Source: Ctena decussata
Taxonomy: Eukaryota > Mollusca > Bivalvia > Lucinida > Lucinidae
Length of the DNA stretch: 64,000 bases
Direction: 5' to 3'
Assembly: GCA_963989385.1 (NCBI GenBank)
Contig: OZ022502.1
Span: 50,523,454 to 50,587,453 of the forward strand
The position numbers and the translations under genes were made by a program. The notes under the pieces are model-generated. The model was given only the letters and a program-made list of their open reading frames with translations, searched no databases and was not told where the DNA came from. Positions 33,507-44,605 of this stretch are shown one piece after another. Within the stretch, counting starts at the first letter, position 1. Each line of letters opens with the position of its first letter.

Positions 33507-33712
33507 TTAAAGCGCCAGTGACAAAATTAGCAGAATTTGCAAACAGCGTAGATCCTGATGAGGTGGCTCATAATGAGCCACCTCATCTGAATCTACACTG
33601 TTTACCCTCTAGTGTTCGAATTCTCAATATGATATCGCTTGGACCAAACATTTTTTTGAAATTCTGCAGACGTAAATTTTGTCGTCTGCTTTTTGGCACA
33701 TTAAGGGTTAGG
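33507..33712. repeat. MITE, GATCCAGATGAGG family, full copy
   Basis: TTAAAGCGCCAGTGACAAAA to TTTTTGGCACATTAAGGGTTA. The core is TGAGGTGGCTCATAATGAGC then CACCTCA, with tail CAGACGTAAATTTTGTCGTC. Confidence 0.88.
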
Positions 33713-34247
33713 CTTACAATACAGCCAAAACTTGAATTGACAATAATTCTTGAATGTTGCACAAATGGAACCAATTTACCCAAAATACCCAAAATTTATT
33801 TTTGTTCCCTATTTTTTTTTTTTATTTTAATTTGGCAAAGTTAATATTTCCTATAAATGCAACTGACAAACATTGTAAACCCTGATCAGACTGCTCCCAG
33901 AAAACATCAGCTAGTTGCATCCAGCAAAAAATAACTCTGTCCAAGTTCAAATTTTATTACAGTTTCAAACCAGGTATCTGAAGCACTAAAACTACACAAA
34001 TTCCTTACAATGTTCCATAAATCAACATTTTCAGGCAGTGCTTAGTAAACATGTGAGCAAGTTTAATATGCCATAAATAACCAATTTTTTTACATGTTTA
34101 AATAACAAAGCATATTAGAAATCAATCTCAAACGTACTGTAGCTTCGAAATTTGCAACTTTACTGGTCTTATTAAATACAGCCAATTCTTCCAAAACATC
34201 AAAGAGCAGAGAATGCTTAATAAGCCTGCTCAATAAACATCATTTTT

Positions 34248-34712
34248 TTTAAGGTGAAAGGATACACTTTTGGGGAAGCAACTAAATTTGTCTCCCTTTT
34301 CAATGGGGGTCAAGTCTTGAAGCAATACTGTATTATTTCTAATAAATGCCCCTGCTCTAAAAAACGTCCCCTGCCTCTTTTCCAAAAATAATGTTTTGAT
34401 ATGTTGCATGCACTCCTGTTTGCTTCGCTGAATAAGGTAGCTCTTTGAATTGGGGTCTACCCTTAAAGGATAGAATTTGCTCCTAGAGGAGCAAATTCTT
34501 TCCTTAAAGAGTTGACCCCTACTGAAATGGGAGGCAAAATGCTTCCTTTGAAGTGACCAACCAGCTTTATATTGCTTGTAAGAGGAATTTTGGCAGTGAC
34601 TGATTTACTATACTCTTTAGGCTCTAAATAATGCCCCCCCCCCCCCCCCCCCCCCTTCCACTGTTTGCAAAATGCAACGTCCCCGGGGTGTTTAACAGGA
34701 TTAATATGGTAA
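34248..34712. mobile_element. Composite MITE: GGAGCAAATTC element joined to a second MITE
   Basis: It starts TTAAGGTGAAAGGATACACT. At about 34328 it switches to TACTGTATTATTTCTAATAA, then resumes the GGAGCAAATTC core (34480-34505), and ends with TTTAGGCTCTAAATAATGCC, a long C-run (34632-34656) and GGGGTGTTTAACAGGATTAA. The same mixed order occurs at 47885-48223. Confidence 0.65.
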
Positions 34713-34994
34713 TTTGCCGTCTTTCTTTCATTTTAAAGAGCACTGCCTTTTCTGGAAGAGTTTCACTGACTATATTCAATGTTAAAGCTAACCTACCAAA
34801 CTGTGAATCATAATCTGCTAATAATGACATCATTCCTGTCAAAACAGACATCCTGTGACACTTTTTCATGTACTTTCTTGCTTCTTTGCCAGCATCATGA
34901 TTCTGACACTGACAGCCTCTTCAAAGCAGCATGAAAATGCTTTTTGCAGAAGAGAAGCTGCAATTGATTAGTAAATGTAAGAACTCCATGCATT

Positions 34995-35292
34995 GGGACA
35001 GTAATATCTAATTCTTCTTACAAATGTAACATGATGTTTGAATGGATAACATCTAAAACTTCCTCAAATATACTGGTGAACCTGACCTATACCTGACATG
35101 AAAACTTGTTTTTAGGTGGCTGATGTTTGGTTTTAGGTGGTTGAAAGCACTTGCTTTGGGTGCAAATTAGTACACAATGTGAAAAAGCGCATTAGAATGG
35201 GGCATTAAAAATTGTCATTTAAGACCATTTTGTGTCCCCATACATGTAATTTGTGACCATAAAACTGATAATTTACCACCCCTTTGAGCAAA
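34995..35292. repeat. Diverged copy of the double-palindrome element at 52105
   Basis: TTCTTACAAATGTAACATGA, GGTGGCTGATGTTTGGTTTT and AAAGCGCATTAGAATGGGGC match 52130-52345. The second palindrome is largely eroded. Confidence 0.6.
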
Positions 35293-35309
35293 GTAATTCC
35301 CTATGTTAG

Positions 35310-35395
35310 CAGCGTGGGCCTTGAGCAGACTGCTCCTGGAGGAGCAGTCTGATCATGGTCTACACTGTCTACTTAAGACATTGTCCCAATACTTT
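35310..35395. repeat. Core of the CAGACTGCTCC MITE family
   Basis: GCAGACTGCTCCTGGAGGAG then CAGTCTGATCATGG, followed by CTACACTGTC and TTGTCCCAATAC. Confidence 0.7.
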
Positions 35396-35473
35396 TGTTT
35401 CTGACAGAATACCTCCTGTTGAGTTTGCTAAATGATGTAAAGCTACCGAAAGTACACCTCCTTCATACAGTAC

Positions 35474-35676
35474 CACTTTAAGCACCAGCGACAAAAATAG
35501 CATAATTTGCAAACAGCGTAGATCCTGATGAGGTGGCTCATAATGAGCTGCCTCATCTAGATCTACACTGTTTGCCCTCTAGTCTTTGAACTCTCAATAT
35601 AAATTGTCTTGGACAAGTCATTTTTTGAAATTTCTGCAGATGGAAATTTCGTCGTCTGCTTTTTGGTGCTTAAAGA
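35474..35676. repeat. MITE, GATCCAGATGAGG family, full copy
   Basis: CTTTAAGCACCAGCGACAAA to TTTTTGGTGCTTAAAGAGGT, with the core hairpin TGAGGTGGCTCATAATGAGC and its partner. Confidence 0.87.
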
Positions 35677-37362
35677 GGTACTGTTACATGTGCAGAATCC
35701 ATTGTCAAAGTCATAAAATTTATTTTAAGTACAAGATTATCACCTTTACAGCTGAAAAAGAAGAGCTTGCCAAAGATAACACATGTAATATGTTCTAGAT
35801 CCATTCTTTTGCAGACATGATCATTAATCATGAGCAGCCTCATAATTACCCCACCCTGACTACTTGCAGGAGTAATTATGATGTTTGCTTTGTTGGTGTC
35901 TTCAGATCTGAATATTCTGCACAAAAGCAGAATCTTGGGCCAGCTCAAGAAATAAGGTGGGCATCCCTAGCATGTACATACTATATTCAATCTAATTAGT
36001 CACATGCCAAAATAAGCGCACATCATGGCATTTTTTTTAACCATTATATGAATTAGATGGGTGTTACCTGTATGGGTGCATTTCCATCCACTTAAAATGG
36101 CTATGATAAAAGCAACCCAAATGGCGCAGAATACCACTCCAAACCCACAAACCAATTTTTTTTTTCTTTTTTTCTTTTCTTTCAACTTTTTCTAGCCTCA
36201 GATACAATTCTGATTGTAACAAGTTCTGTCTTTTGTCATTTTTGGAAGAAGATTTCAATGTTCATAAAAATTTTATATCCACTGAAATAGATTTATACAC
36301 AGAATGTTTCTTTTGTAAAAGCTTGTACTTGTATTTCATGTACTTGAGACACCATACAGTGTTGCCTCCCTTTATTCTAATTTCCATTTATTTTTACATG
36401 TATTTCAGTTATTTATCTATTTATTCTCTTCATACTATGAGGTTTGTTTTAGCATACCAAATTCCATAAGTATTGAAAACTGGGGCATGTTGATATGTGT
36501 TATTTCTTTGACAAAACTTTGGCCCAACCCTAACAAAGGTGTAATGAAGAAAGAGCTACTACAGCTAACCATTCTGCTTTCTTTGACATAATTTGTGTTT
36601 GCAGTAATTAGTTATTTTTTCACTGACACACTTTGAACCTAAACTGGGATTGATCATTTTATTTCAAAAATAAAACTTATTTTGATTTCAACTTTCATCT
36701 GGGTGGAGAGTTGTGGTTCTCATCGTACAACTTTGAGAGCTAGTCCTCACTAGAATAAGGTGCGTTCACTTTTGAATATTATGTTTTTCTGTAAAAACTG
36801 TTGATGCTTTAGGAGAGGAAACAACACTCCACAAGAAGCAATTAACAAATTAACAACAAAACCATTCCGAAGATCATAAACAAATCATCGCCGAAAAACT
36901 CAGTCAGATACATAACTAGCAAAAGAAAGTTTTACAGAGTCTCCAAATATACCAAAGTTTGGGACCAACTTTTCCCGAATCCAGCAAAAATACATCCAAT
37001 ATCAAATCATGACAATAATATGACCAATGTCAATACAACATCATTCAATATCATGACATCACACCAACTCTGAAATGACCTCATTTCAATGTTGGTGCAG
37101 TGTCATGACATCACACCAATATCAACATGACATCATGTCAATTTGTGTATCAGCTGCTATTACGGGATCTTACAAGCACTTGCTGCACACTGGCAAATTT
37201 TCATAAAATGTTTGTTTTTGTGCAGTAAATGAAATATTCACAAACTCTGATTTTTAAAAGGGTTCCAATATAGGTCATAATGTTTCACAAAAGTATTAAT
37301 TTCATGGAATTTGGCATTTTTTTTTTTTTTTTTTTTTTTTTCTAATATTCTGATACTTACCA
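35677..37362. other. AT-rich intron stretch, no gene supported
   Basis: No exon with both splice signals and dystrophin-like sequence is seen. A minus-strand hydrophobic frame near 36070-36155 lacks a start codon. Between 37010 and 37140, ACATCACACCAA/CATGACATCA words repeat loosely. A run of about 24 T ends the stretch (37318-37340). Confidence 0.4.
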
Positions 37363-37580
37363 TAATGACCCTAAATGTTCAGACAGACAGGTCTGAGCAA
37401 ACATTGTAGACCCAGATCAAACTGCTCCTCAAGGAGCAGTTTGATCAGATTCTACAAAGTTTGCCATTCACTATGCATCATTTGGATGCATTAACATGAG
37501 TAAAATTCACTTTCTTGGAATTTTGGAACAACAATTGTCAAACTTTTGGGTGTTCGAAATTTTAGGGTCATTACGGTACT
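37363..37580. repeat. MITE, CAGACTGCTCC family, diverged full copy
   Basis: Flanked by ACCATAATGACCCTAAATGTTC and its inverse TTTTAGGGTCATTACGGTA. The core reads CAAACTGCTCCTCAAGGAGC then AGTTTG, both arms carrying the same compensating change. Confidence 0.8.
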
Positions 37581-37934
37581 ACAGAATTCAACAACTAAAA
37601 TTTTCATGGAGGAATAAGAAGAAACAATTCATCCCAAAAATTGAACTTCTCTGGAGTCCTGTTTTATAATACCTATTACACAAACCACAACAAACTTGTT
37701 GCAAGTTTTTTTGCTCATTTCCTTTTGATGGGGAACAAGCTGTCAGAATGATAATGAAAATTTCATGTACCCATCAGCACTCCAGGTAAAGTTGAGCTTT
37801 GATGGTAATTTGTAATTTTCCCTCATCTTCCACAAAAAAGGTATGTTATGTTCCAGAACATTTTGGTGCGTGTGGGGGGCTAACATCTATTGGAAGAGAG
37901 TCCTACATCTACAGAAACATTTGCTGTAAAAAGA

Positions 37935-38070
37935 CCTACAAACACCTGTTATAGAAAGGTCTAAGGCCCAAAAATCTACTAAGAAAACTACCGGTACCAC
38001 TAGACAAATATCTGTTATAGAGAGGTCTAAGGCCCAAAAAATCTACTAAGAAAGCTACCACTAGAAGACT
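37935..38070. repeat. Two tandem units of about 72 bp
   Basis: CTGTTATAGAAAGGTCTAAG at 37946 and CTGTTATAGAGAGGTCTAAG at 38012, each followed by GCCCAAAAATCTACTAAGAA-like sequence. Confidence 0.75.
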
Positions 38071-38269
38071 TAAAACATATTCTGTGTGTATGGATGCATA
38101 AGGGAAAAAAATCCTGTTATGACATGAAATAAGTCTTCAAAAATTTCAACTCTTTTATGGAATACTAAAGGTGTAAAATACATTGCAAGTTTTTGCTGTT
38201 ACTGTGATACATTTAAAAGGAAAAGCTGTATATGGCAGTGAATGGATAGTGGATGACTTGCAATTTAAC

Positions 38270-38437
38270 ATCCTTTTAAACAGTATTTCAGTCATATCAG
38301 GATGGTGGGATTGTGATAATGAAAGGCTGTGTCCAATGGAATCTCATTTGCAGTTGGAAAGATTTCTGCCTACATGGGGTCTCAAACATGGGACCATGAG
38401 ATCAGCATGCCAGTGTTTAAGCTACAGAGTTCTAGGC
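38270..38437 (-). mobile_element. tRNA-derived SINE, minus orientation
   Basis: On the minus strand it reads TAGCTTAAACACTGGCATGC, a B-box-like GGTCCCATGTTTGAGACCCC, and the family tail ATGACTGAAATACTG. Confidence 0.55.
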
Positions 38438-38559
38438 TAAGCCTAAAGCCTCCTCAAGCCATCCATTTATTTTCAACCAGGTTCTAAACTTAAGAAACTC
38501 AGTAAAAACCATCTGTTCTGCATCTTTGCATAACAGAGACAAGTGATGCAACATGATAT

Positions 38560-38800
38560 GAGCCAGGACACAAAAAAAAAAAAAGTGGCATGTGCGTCCA
38601 GCACAGACTCAGACCAGCCAGGGCAGCAGACCAGCCAGATCAGAGTCGTCACAGTACACTTAAAGGGTAGTTCAGAGTCTAAGGTAGCTTCATGCAGACA
38701 GTGAAGACTCTGATCAGACTGGGCGGATGCCCAGGCTGATCTGATGAGTCTTCACTGGGCGCACAAGCCACTTTGTTGGTTTTGTCATGTCGGGGCTCAT
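38560..38800. repeat. 236-bp foldback MITE, copy 8
   Basis: GAGCCAGGACACAAAAAAAA to GTCATGTCGGGGCTC. The left arm has lost the CCAACAAAGTGG word into an A-run. Confidence 0.85.
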
Positions 38801-38888
38801 ATGACCCGATACTGCATAATCTGCACCAGCAGAAGAGAACAAACAATTTTCTAATTAATACCATATTAGCTCTGATAATTGGGACAAC

Positions 38889-39139
38889 CTTAAGGTGTAT
38901 GGGTACACCACCTGTTGTTGTTGTTTTTTTGCCATATTACAAAGGGGAACAACTGGTGTGACGTCCTGTTTGCTTTCCTGAGTGACGAAACCCTTCTAAA
39001 ATTGGGTCTACTCTTATAGGAAAGAATATGCTCCTAGAGGAGCAAATTCTTTCCTTTAAGAATTGACCCACACTGAGAAGGGAGACAAAGAAACAAATAG
39101 AAGCGTAGCTTCCCCTGAAAGTGTACCCATACATCTTAA
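38889..39139. repeat. MITE, GGAGCAAATTC family
   Basis: CTTAAGGTGTATGGGTACAC to GTGTACCCATACATCTTAA, with core GAATATGCTCC-TAGA-GGAGCAAATTC. Confidence 0.87.
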
Positions 39140-39186
39140 CAGCTAGTTCCCCTTAGATCTCTGTGACGAAATTTTGATCTCTGAAG

Positions 39187-39390
39187 GGGGTGATGGTGCC
39201 AGGGCGTCCTACTACTTTGCATAATAGTAGGGCAAGGGCCTACTGTGCTTGCGGTAGGTGCAGGTGGGGGTTGTTTGGACTTTTTTTTCTCTCATCTATC
39301 ATTTCTCTCTTCTTTCTTCCTCTCTCTGGGAGACGGCCCGATATAGACGGAAATACTGTCTCAAAGAGCAGTTAAACCCAAAACAACCAA
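39187..39390 (-). repeat. Interspersed repeat, 'CCTACTGCAAG...TAGGCC' family
   Basis: In minus orientation relative to 57695. It contains GGCGTCCTACTACTTTGCAT, GTAGGTGCAGGTGGGGGTTG, CTCTCTGGGAGACGGCCCGA and an ACCCAAAACAACCAACC end. Confidence 0.75.
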
Positions 39391-39462
39391 CCAACCAACT
39401 TGATCTTTGAATTCAGACTTTCCCTATCAAAAAATTTTATATAAAACTTTTAAACAAAGGAA

Positions 39463-39560
39463 AAACAGTGCAGACCCTGATTAGACTGATCCTCTATGAA
39501 CAGTCTGATCTCAGTCAACACTTGTGTGCCCTGAATGAGCAATCAGATCAGTATCTACGG
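39463..39560. repeat. Core of the CAGACTGCTCC MITE family, diverged
   Basis: CAGTGCAGACCCTGATTAGA, CTGATCCTCTATGAACAGTC and a TGATCTCAGTCAACACTTG end. Confidence 0.55.
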
Positions 39561-39804
39561 CCTTTTCCCAGCCATGTCTGTCCAAACCTTAAATTTTCAA
39601 CGGCACTTGCTCAAAATACAGAAATACCTGAAAAGCAATTTCTTTTGATGCACTTTCACATAAACAACATCACAAAGGTTGTTTATTTAGCATGTGTAAA
39701 GTTTATGTTTCAAGAAAAAAATTAATTTCGGTTTCCCCTTCACTGACAACTATGCAGACAAATATGCCTACCTGTCTTGTCTGAAAATGTCTATCCAATC
39801 AAAC

Positions 39805-40040
39805 GAGCCGCCACAAGACAAACCAACAAAGTGGCATGTATGCCCAGCAAAGACTCAGATCAGCCTGGGCATCCGCCCAGTCTGATCAGAGTTTTCGCTG
39901 TCCCATGGAGCTAGTCTACTCCCTTAGCTACCCTTAAAGCCCACAGCAAGGACTCTGATAAGATTGAATGGGTGCCAAGGTAGATCTGAGTCTTTGCTGG
40001 GAGCACATGCCACCTTGTTAGTTTTGTCGAGTCACAGCTC
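39805..40040. repeat. 236-bp foldback MITE, copy 9
   Basis: GAGCCGCCACAAGACAAACC to TTTGTCGAGTCACAGCTC. The right arm is the more diverged one. Confidence 0.85.
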
Positions 40041-40519
40041 AAAATCATTTTTTTTTAGAATTCATCAGATATCTGACTGCAACAGATGTCTGGATGCAGG
40101 ATCTTGCATGCAAACATCCAATTCAATTGCCAATTAGAAATGTAAAACTTAATCTCTTATACATGTAAGATATATGTCTACTGAACCTAGAAAACCTAGG
40201 AAACTTGCATCAAAACTTTCAGCATAGAGTACTTCTTTTAATTAACACCCAGGGGCATTGCAACACACAAGTCCTGTGAATTGTGTGCATCTGATACAAA
40301 ATTTGGGCAGTAAGTAACTATTTTCGATGATGTACAGCCGATCTTGGCAGAAATTGGCCACTTTTCCATAATAAGTGAGTGTGAGCATTTATTTGAGAGG
40401 GGATGTTTATTACATGAGATACAGCAGTTTTTGTAAGCCTGGGATCTTTACCTCATGGTCACTAGATAGGACAGTACAGAGCAAAACTTTGGAGCAGAAC
40501 CTAACATCAGTCTATGTAC

Positions 40520-40742
40520 TAACCCATTCTATTCCGGATAGCCCTTTAGGAGTATCTTGGCAAACAGTTTGGATCCAGATCAGGCCCCACAAACGTGGGG
40601 CCTGATCTGAGATCCAAACTGTTTGCTGCCTATACATCATTTCTACAAGAGTTAGACCAATATTGTCAAAGTATTCTTGATTTTTGATACAGACGACAAT
40701 TTCAGCAGACGACAAAAAAATACCCAGAACGCAATGGGTTAA
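40520..40742. repeat. Interspersed repeat with GGATCCAGATCAGGCCCCA hairpin, copy 3
   Basis: TTAACCCATTCTATTCCGGA-type start (about 40520), the hairpin ATCAGGCCCCACAAACGTGG then GGCCTGAT, and a tail ending ACCCAGAACGCAATGGGTTA. Confidence 0.85.
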
Positions 40743-41109
40743 CTGAATCCAACCATGGTTAAAGAGATGTCGCTGCTTAAAGAATTTCACCAGAAACATT
40801 TTTTTTATGTGAATGCTGGGACATTAACGCTAGTGCTGTTAAGGATGCTGGCATCAAAAAGGCAACAAAAGCTCTTCCTGAAGTTTCAAAGAAGTTAGCT
40901 AATGACTACAGATGAAAAGCTTTCAAAGGAATCTTACAACTCTATGAAAGAATATACGTGGATTGGATAGTAATACTGTTATAAGGGAGATAAATCATGC
41001 CAGCCAACATGCACAAATCTCTTGTGTTTGCAACATCTTCTTTGGCAGTTATGAGCGGCATTATTATGTTCATATTTTGTATACTGCAGTATTTAACATC
41101 TGCACTGTT

Positions 41110-41258
41110 TTAACCCTTCAAGTGCTAAAAAGCAGACATGAATTTAAAAAAAAAATTTTTGACCAAGTTGTATCATATTGATAACTGAAAGACTAGAGGG
41201 CATACAGTGTAGACCCAGGCTCATAATGAGCTGCCTCAGGTGGATCTAATTATTTGGG
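41110..41258. repeat. MITE, GATCCAGATGAGG family, inverted partial copy
   Basis: TTAACCCTTCAAGTGCTAAA, TCATATTGATAACTGAAAGA, CTAGAGGGCATACAGTGTAG and a shortened hairpin. Confidence 0.65.
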
Positions 41259-41397
41259 AATTCAACTAACTTAAAATGTTAATTCTCTTACAAACCCTAG
41301 TGCTAACAGCAAAGCTTAATCTAAGTCTGGCTTTGTAAGGCATAAGCTTAGTCTGGCTCTTGTATGAAGATTTCTGAGACTTTTCTGACATTCTTCA

Positions 41398-42612
41398 TTT
41401 TTATACTCTCGTTTTGAAGAAAACGGATGTATTATGGCATGGGGCTGTCCGGCCGTCCGTCAACATTCTTGTGCCCAACATATCTCAGTAATAGTTTGAG
41501 ATCTCTTCATGAAATTTTGTAGGCATATATATTAGGATGGGGCAAAGTGTCGCATACAGTAATGGTTGCTCCCCCTTTCTTATGTTCCAAGTCATGCCCC
41601 TTTGATTATTTTTTTACCCTACTAGTTAACCATTTGGGATATCTTGATGAAACTTCATGGCAATATGTATGAGGGTCTGACAATGTGTCTCGTATAACAA
41701 TGGTTGCTCTCCCTTTCCTGCTTGTGGAGTTGTATCCCTTTGATTAGATTTTTTAGGCTATTTTTGTGTATACTATTACTAATCAGTGGTGGATCCAGAG
41801 GGGGTTCGGGGAGTTCAAACGAACCCCCTTCTCAGCCCAAATTTTCACGGGGGATTTCAGGAAAAATTGGTCAAAGTGCATAACTCGAACCCCCTCAGCA
41901 GCTAATTTAAACCCCCCATCCGAAATTCCTGGATCCGCCCCTGCTAATCTTGTGCATTCAATAACTAAGTAGCCATTTGGAATATCTTGATGACACTTTA
42001 TAGCAATGTGCATGATTACAAGACGGTGTGTGACATATAAGAATGATTGTTCCCCTCTTACTTAATTTTGGAGTAACCTCCCTTTGATTAGTATTTTTAG
42101 ACTAGCCCCATTCCCCTATTCACTCCATAACCCCTTAACCCTTTGAAATATTTTAATGAAAATGTGAATAATGATGGGGCAATGTATAATGAGCATGAGC
42201 CACAACTCTGGCTTACTTACTTCCTGAATTATCTGCCCTTGCATCAATTTCGATTTTACTCTGTAGCTCCTTAACCGTTGGAAATATTTTAACAAAACTT
42301 TATGGTGATGTGTATATTGTCAAGGGGATGTTTTATGACCAAGATTGGTACTCTAGTTCACTTAGTTTATGAATTATCTCCCTTGTTTGACTTTGGCATT
42401 TCAAAACTTCTGAGCTGCTTCACCCTGGAAGCTGATTTTTGGTATACTAATAGTATTTGATGTGTTAGATGTTTTAATAACATTGAAGTCATTAATTACA
42501 GACTTGTTTCCCCTGTTTGTCTGCCTGTCCATTCTTCTATAAACAATTCATTCTGTAACATTTCATGACTCTGAAACGGGCGAATTATGCGCCGCTTGCG
42601 CAGCTCTTGTTA
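41398..42612 (-). mobile_element. Pearl-like element, relative of 1991-4240, inverted
   Basis: It starts TTTATACTCTCGTTTTGAAG then AAAACGG (inverse of the 1991-4240 right end, hairpin included) and GTCCGGCCGTCCGTC. It ends GCCGCTTGCGCAGCTCTTGTTAG (inverse of the left end). Diverged units of about 165 bp with CTCCCTTTGATTA and AAACTTTATGGCAATGTG words lie between. It lacks the nested 180-bp element but carries a different insertion at 41786-41944. Confidence 0.7.
41786..41944. mobile_element. About 160-bp hAT-like MITE inside the pearl-like element
   Basis: CAGTGGTGGATCCAGAGGGG at the left and CTGGATCCGCCCCTG at the right are inverted. Such GTGG-GATCC ends are common in animal hAT-like short elements. 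CTAAT occurs next to both ends, too short to be a sure target duplication. Confidence 0.65.
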
Positions 42613-43159
42613 GAGTGTAGTGCTGTTCTTGTGCATCCTAAGATTATCACTGTAGTTAGAGACATCACATTTTGCAGTTTTCTGATGAATTTCCCCTTAA
42701 GACAGGACTGATTCCACGAAACTAGTACAAGTGAGCTGGAGGCTCACATACTATCCTAGCCAATGCCACCTCCTCATAAAGAAAGAGAATACAACTTTGA
42801 TGCAGAACTTTAACATAACTATTAATGGACAGATGGGTAGAAGGACAGACTCAAGAAAAGACGAAAATTATATATCCCTCTAAATACTTATATTGCAGTT
42901 AGTGACAACAGAAAGGTGGGATCTAAATATCATGCAAAGGTCAACTAAATCATGCCAATCAATGGTTTTATTACTAATAACAAAATAGAAATAAATGTTT
43001 ATCGCCACAAAGGGTCATGCTGATCATACATACCTCCTGAGCAAATAAAATGAAAAAGGAGAAGAGTAAGTTAAAATTTTGCAGTACAACACAACAGGGA
43101 ATGGTGGAAAAGCAACACATTCTTATATCTCTATTCTGCTTGTTGCAGGTGAAACAACA
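42613..43159. other. Non-coding stretch
   Basis: AT-rich with no exon, RNA gene or defined repeat recognised. Confidence 0.35.
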
Positions 43160-43305
43160 AGACTTGCCCATGTACAGGATAGCTCGCCTGACAGCGCCTT
43201 GCCCATCATATAAAAAATCTTTGTCGTAAAACTTTAAAGTGTGACACTCACAGCCACGTCAGGGTGACAACAATAGCTCCCTGTACGTTTGTACAGGCGA
43301 GCTGA
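43160..43305. repeat. 'AGCTCGCCTGACAGC' foldback repeat
   Basis: ACTTGCCCATGTACAGGATAGCTCGCCTGACAG at the left and GTTTGTACAGGCGAGCTGA at the right form inverted ends. CCTTGCCCATCATATAAAAA is shared with 63398-63563. Confidence 0.7.
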
Positions 43306-44081
43306 AAATGGTTGTAAACATAGTTTGCACCTTGCAAATAGAAGAAAAACCTGATCTGTTAACAATTATGCAGAGCCTGTGTACAGCAGAGTACATGATT
43401 AGACTATGCAAACACACAGGCTTGTCATAATCAGAGTTTACAGCTTGCATGTTGTGATTCTTTCTACGTAGTTTTTCTAACTTATTCTGTCATCTAATGA
43501 TATGGGTCTAAATATGGGATCAATACAGCCATGAAATGCATCTCATTTGGGGTAAATCTTGTGCCTGTTACATGTATATCAAAACATAAACCCTGCCAAT
43601 TCATTTTCTAGCATAATGCATTTTCTGAAATTTGGTATGTGCAATAACTGCCATTACTAAAAGGTCTGTTAGTACTGGTAAGGTGAAGGTTACCAAAATA
43701 ATTTGATCCTCACCATACCTACAACAAAATGGTGGACCAATTCAACTGTCTTGTCAAGATGGTCCTAATAAAGGGTCACAACAATTGAGCCCGTCCAGAT
43801 AGAAATCGACCTTATGACATAAAAAATCTATTTTTAGGTTTTCAGTTTTCTGAATGCGCATGCCATTGTAGAACAAAAAGGTAAAACCCGTTTGAAAGTA
43901 TCTTGATTTTTAAGGATGCTATGGCAGTTTTAAACACACTGGTATCTAATGAAATTTGCCAGAATTGATAACGTTAAGTGACGTCACGTTACACTGTTAT
44001 GGATAACGCCATTACCAATGTTTTCCCTTGAAATGCATATCATTATTATTAACGTTAACACAGCAAACGCATGTAATCAGT

Positions 44082-44270
44082 ATGAGTAACTTTTCCCGTA
44101 ACCCAGCTCTAGACTTTGGTCCCACCCTGGGACATGCCTCATGGGACAGGCGGAAAAGATGGAAAGATTTTGATCCAGATAAATGTTATATCAAGTATGA
44201 TCCCTTTACCTCGAACGGTAATCAAGAAATATATTTTCCGAAAAGCAGCATTAACAAAAAATATACTTAA
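44082..44270 (+). CDS. Uncharacterised small ORF inside the 40-bp-inverted-repeat segment
   Basis: This 62-codon frame opens MSNFSRNPALDFG and contains a basic/aromatic stretch WDRRKRWKDFDPDKCYIKYD. An in-frame ATG also exists at 44028. It has a more protein-like composition than other ORFs here, but there is no recognised family, no splice sites I could assign and no neighbouring frame. It could be a remnant exon of a transposon gene or chance. Confidence 0.2.
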   Translation: MSNFSRNPALDFGPTLGHASWDRRKRWKDFDPDKCYIKYDPFTSNGNQEIYFPKSSINKKYT

Positions 44271-44504
44271 TATATGGACTGACCGACATGCTTAAGTATT
44301 GTCGCACGTACGGACAATCCGAAAACTTCATACCTCCGGTTCTCCTATGGCTTCGAGTGCTTAAAGCAAAAAAAAAATCTTTTGATGTTTTGAAATACTT
44401 TAGCAGTTTCTAAAGATGGCTAAGCAATGAACTTAAAGTTTGTAATTATTTTTAATAAAGCAAAGAATTTGTTGTTCCTATGCCAGAGTCCTTCAGCAGC
44501 ATTT

Positions 44505-44605
44505 TAACTTTAAGGGTAGACCGCATTTCGGAAGAGCTACTTCGTCCGAGAAAGCAAAAACAAGAAAGTCACAAAAGTTGTTTCCCTTTGTAAAAATGGT
44601 GGGAA
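44505..44605. repeat. MITE, GGAGCAAATTC family, right-end fragment
   Basis: CTTTAAGGGTAGACCGCATT, AAGTCACAAAAGTTGTTTCC and CTTTGTAAAAATGGTGGGAA match the right arm only. Confidence 0.65.

Noticed and set aside
36064..36185. Hydrophobic minus-strand frame with a GTAACA donor-like site, possibly another membrane-anchor exon
   Set aside because: It has no ATG in frame, a stop just upstream, a purine-rich instead of pyrimidine-rich stretch where an acceptor would be, and a weaker donor than at 27032.
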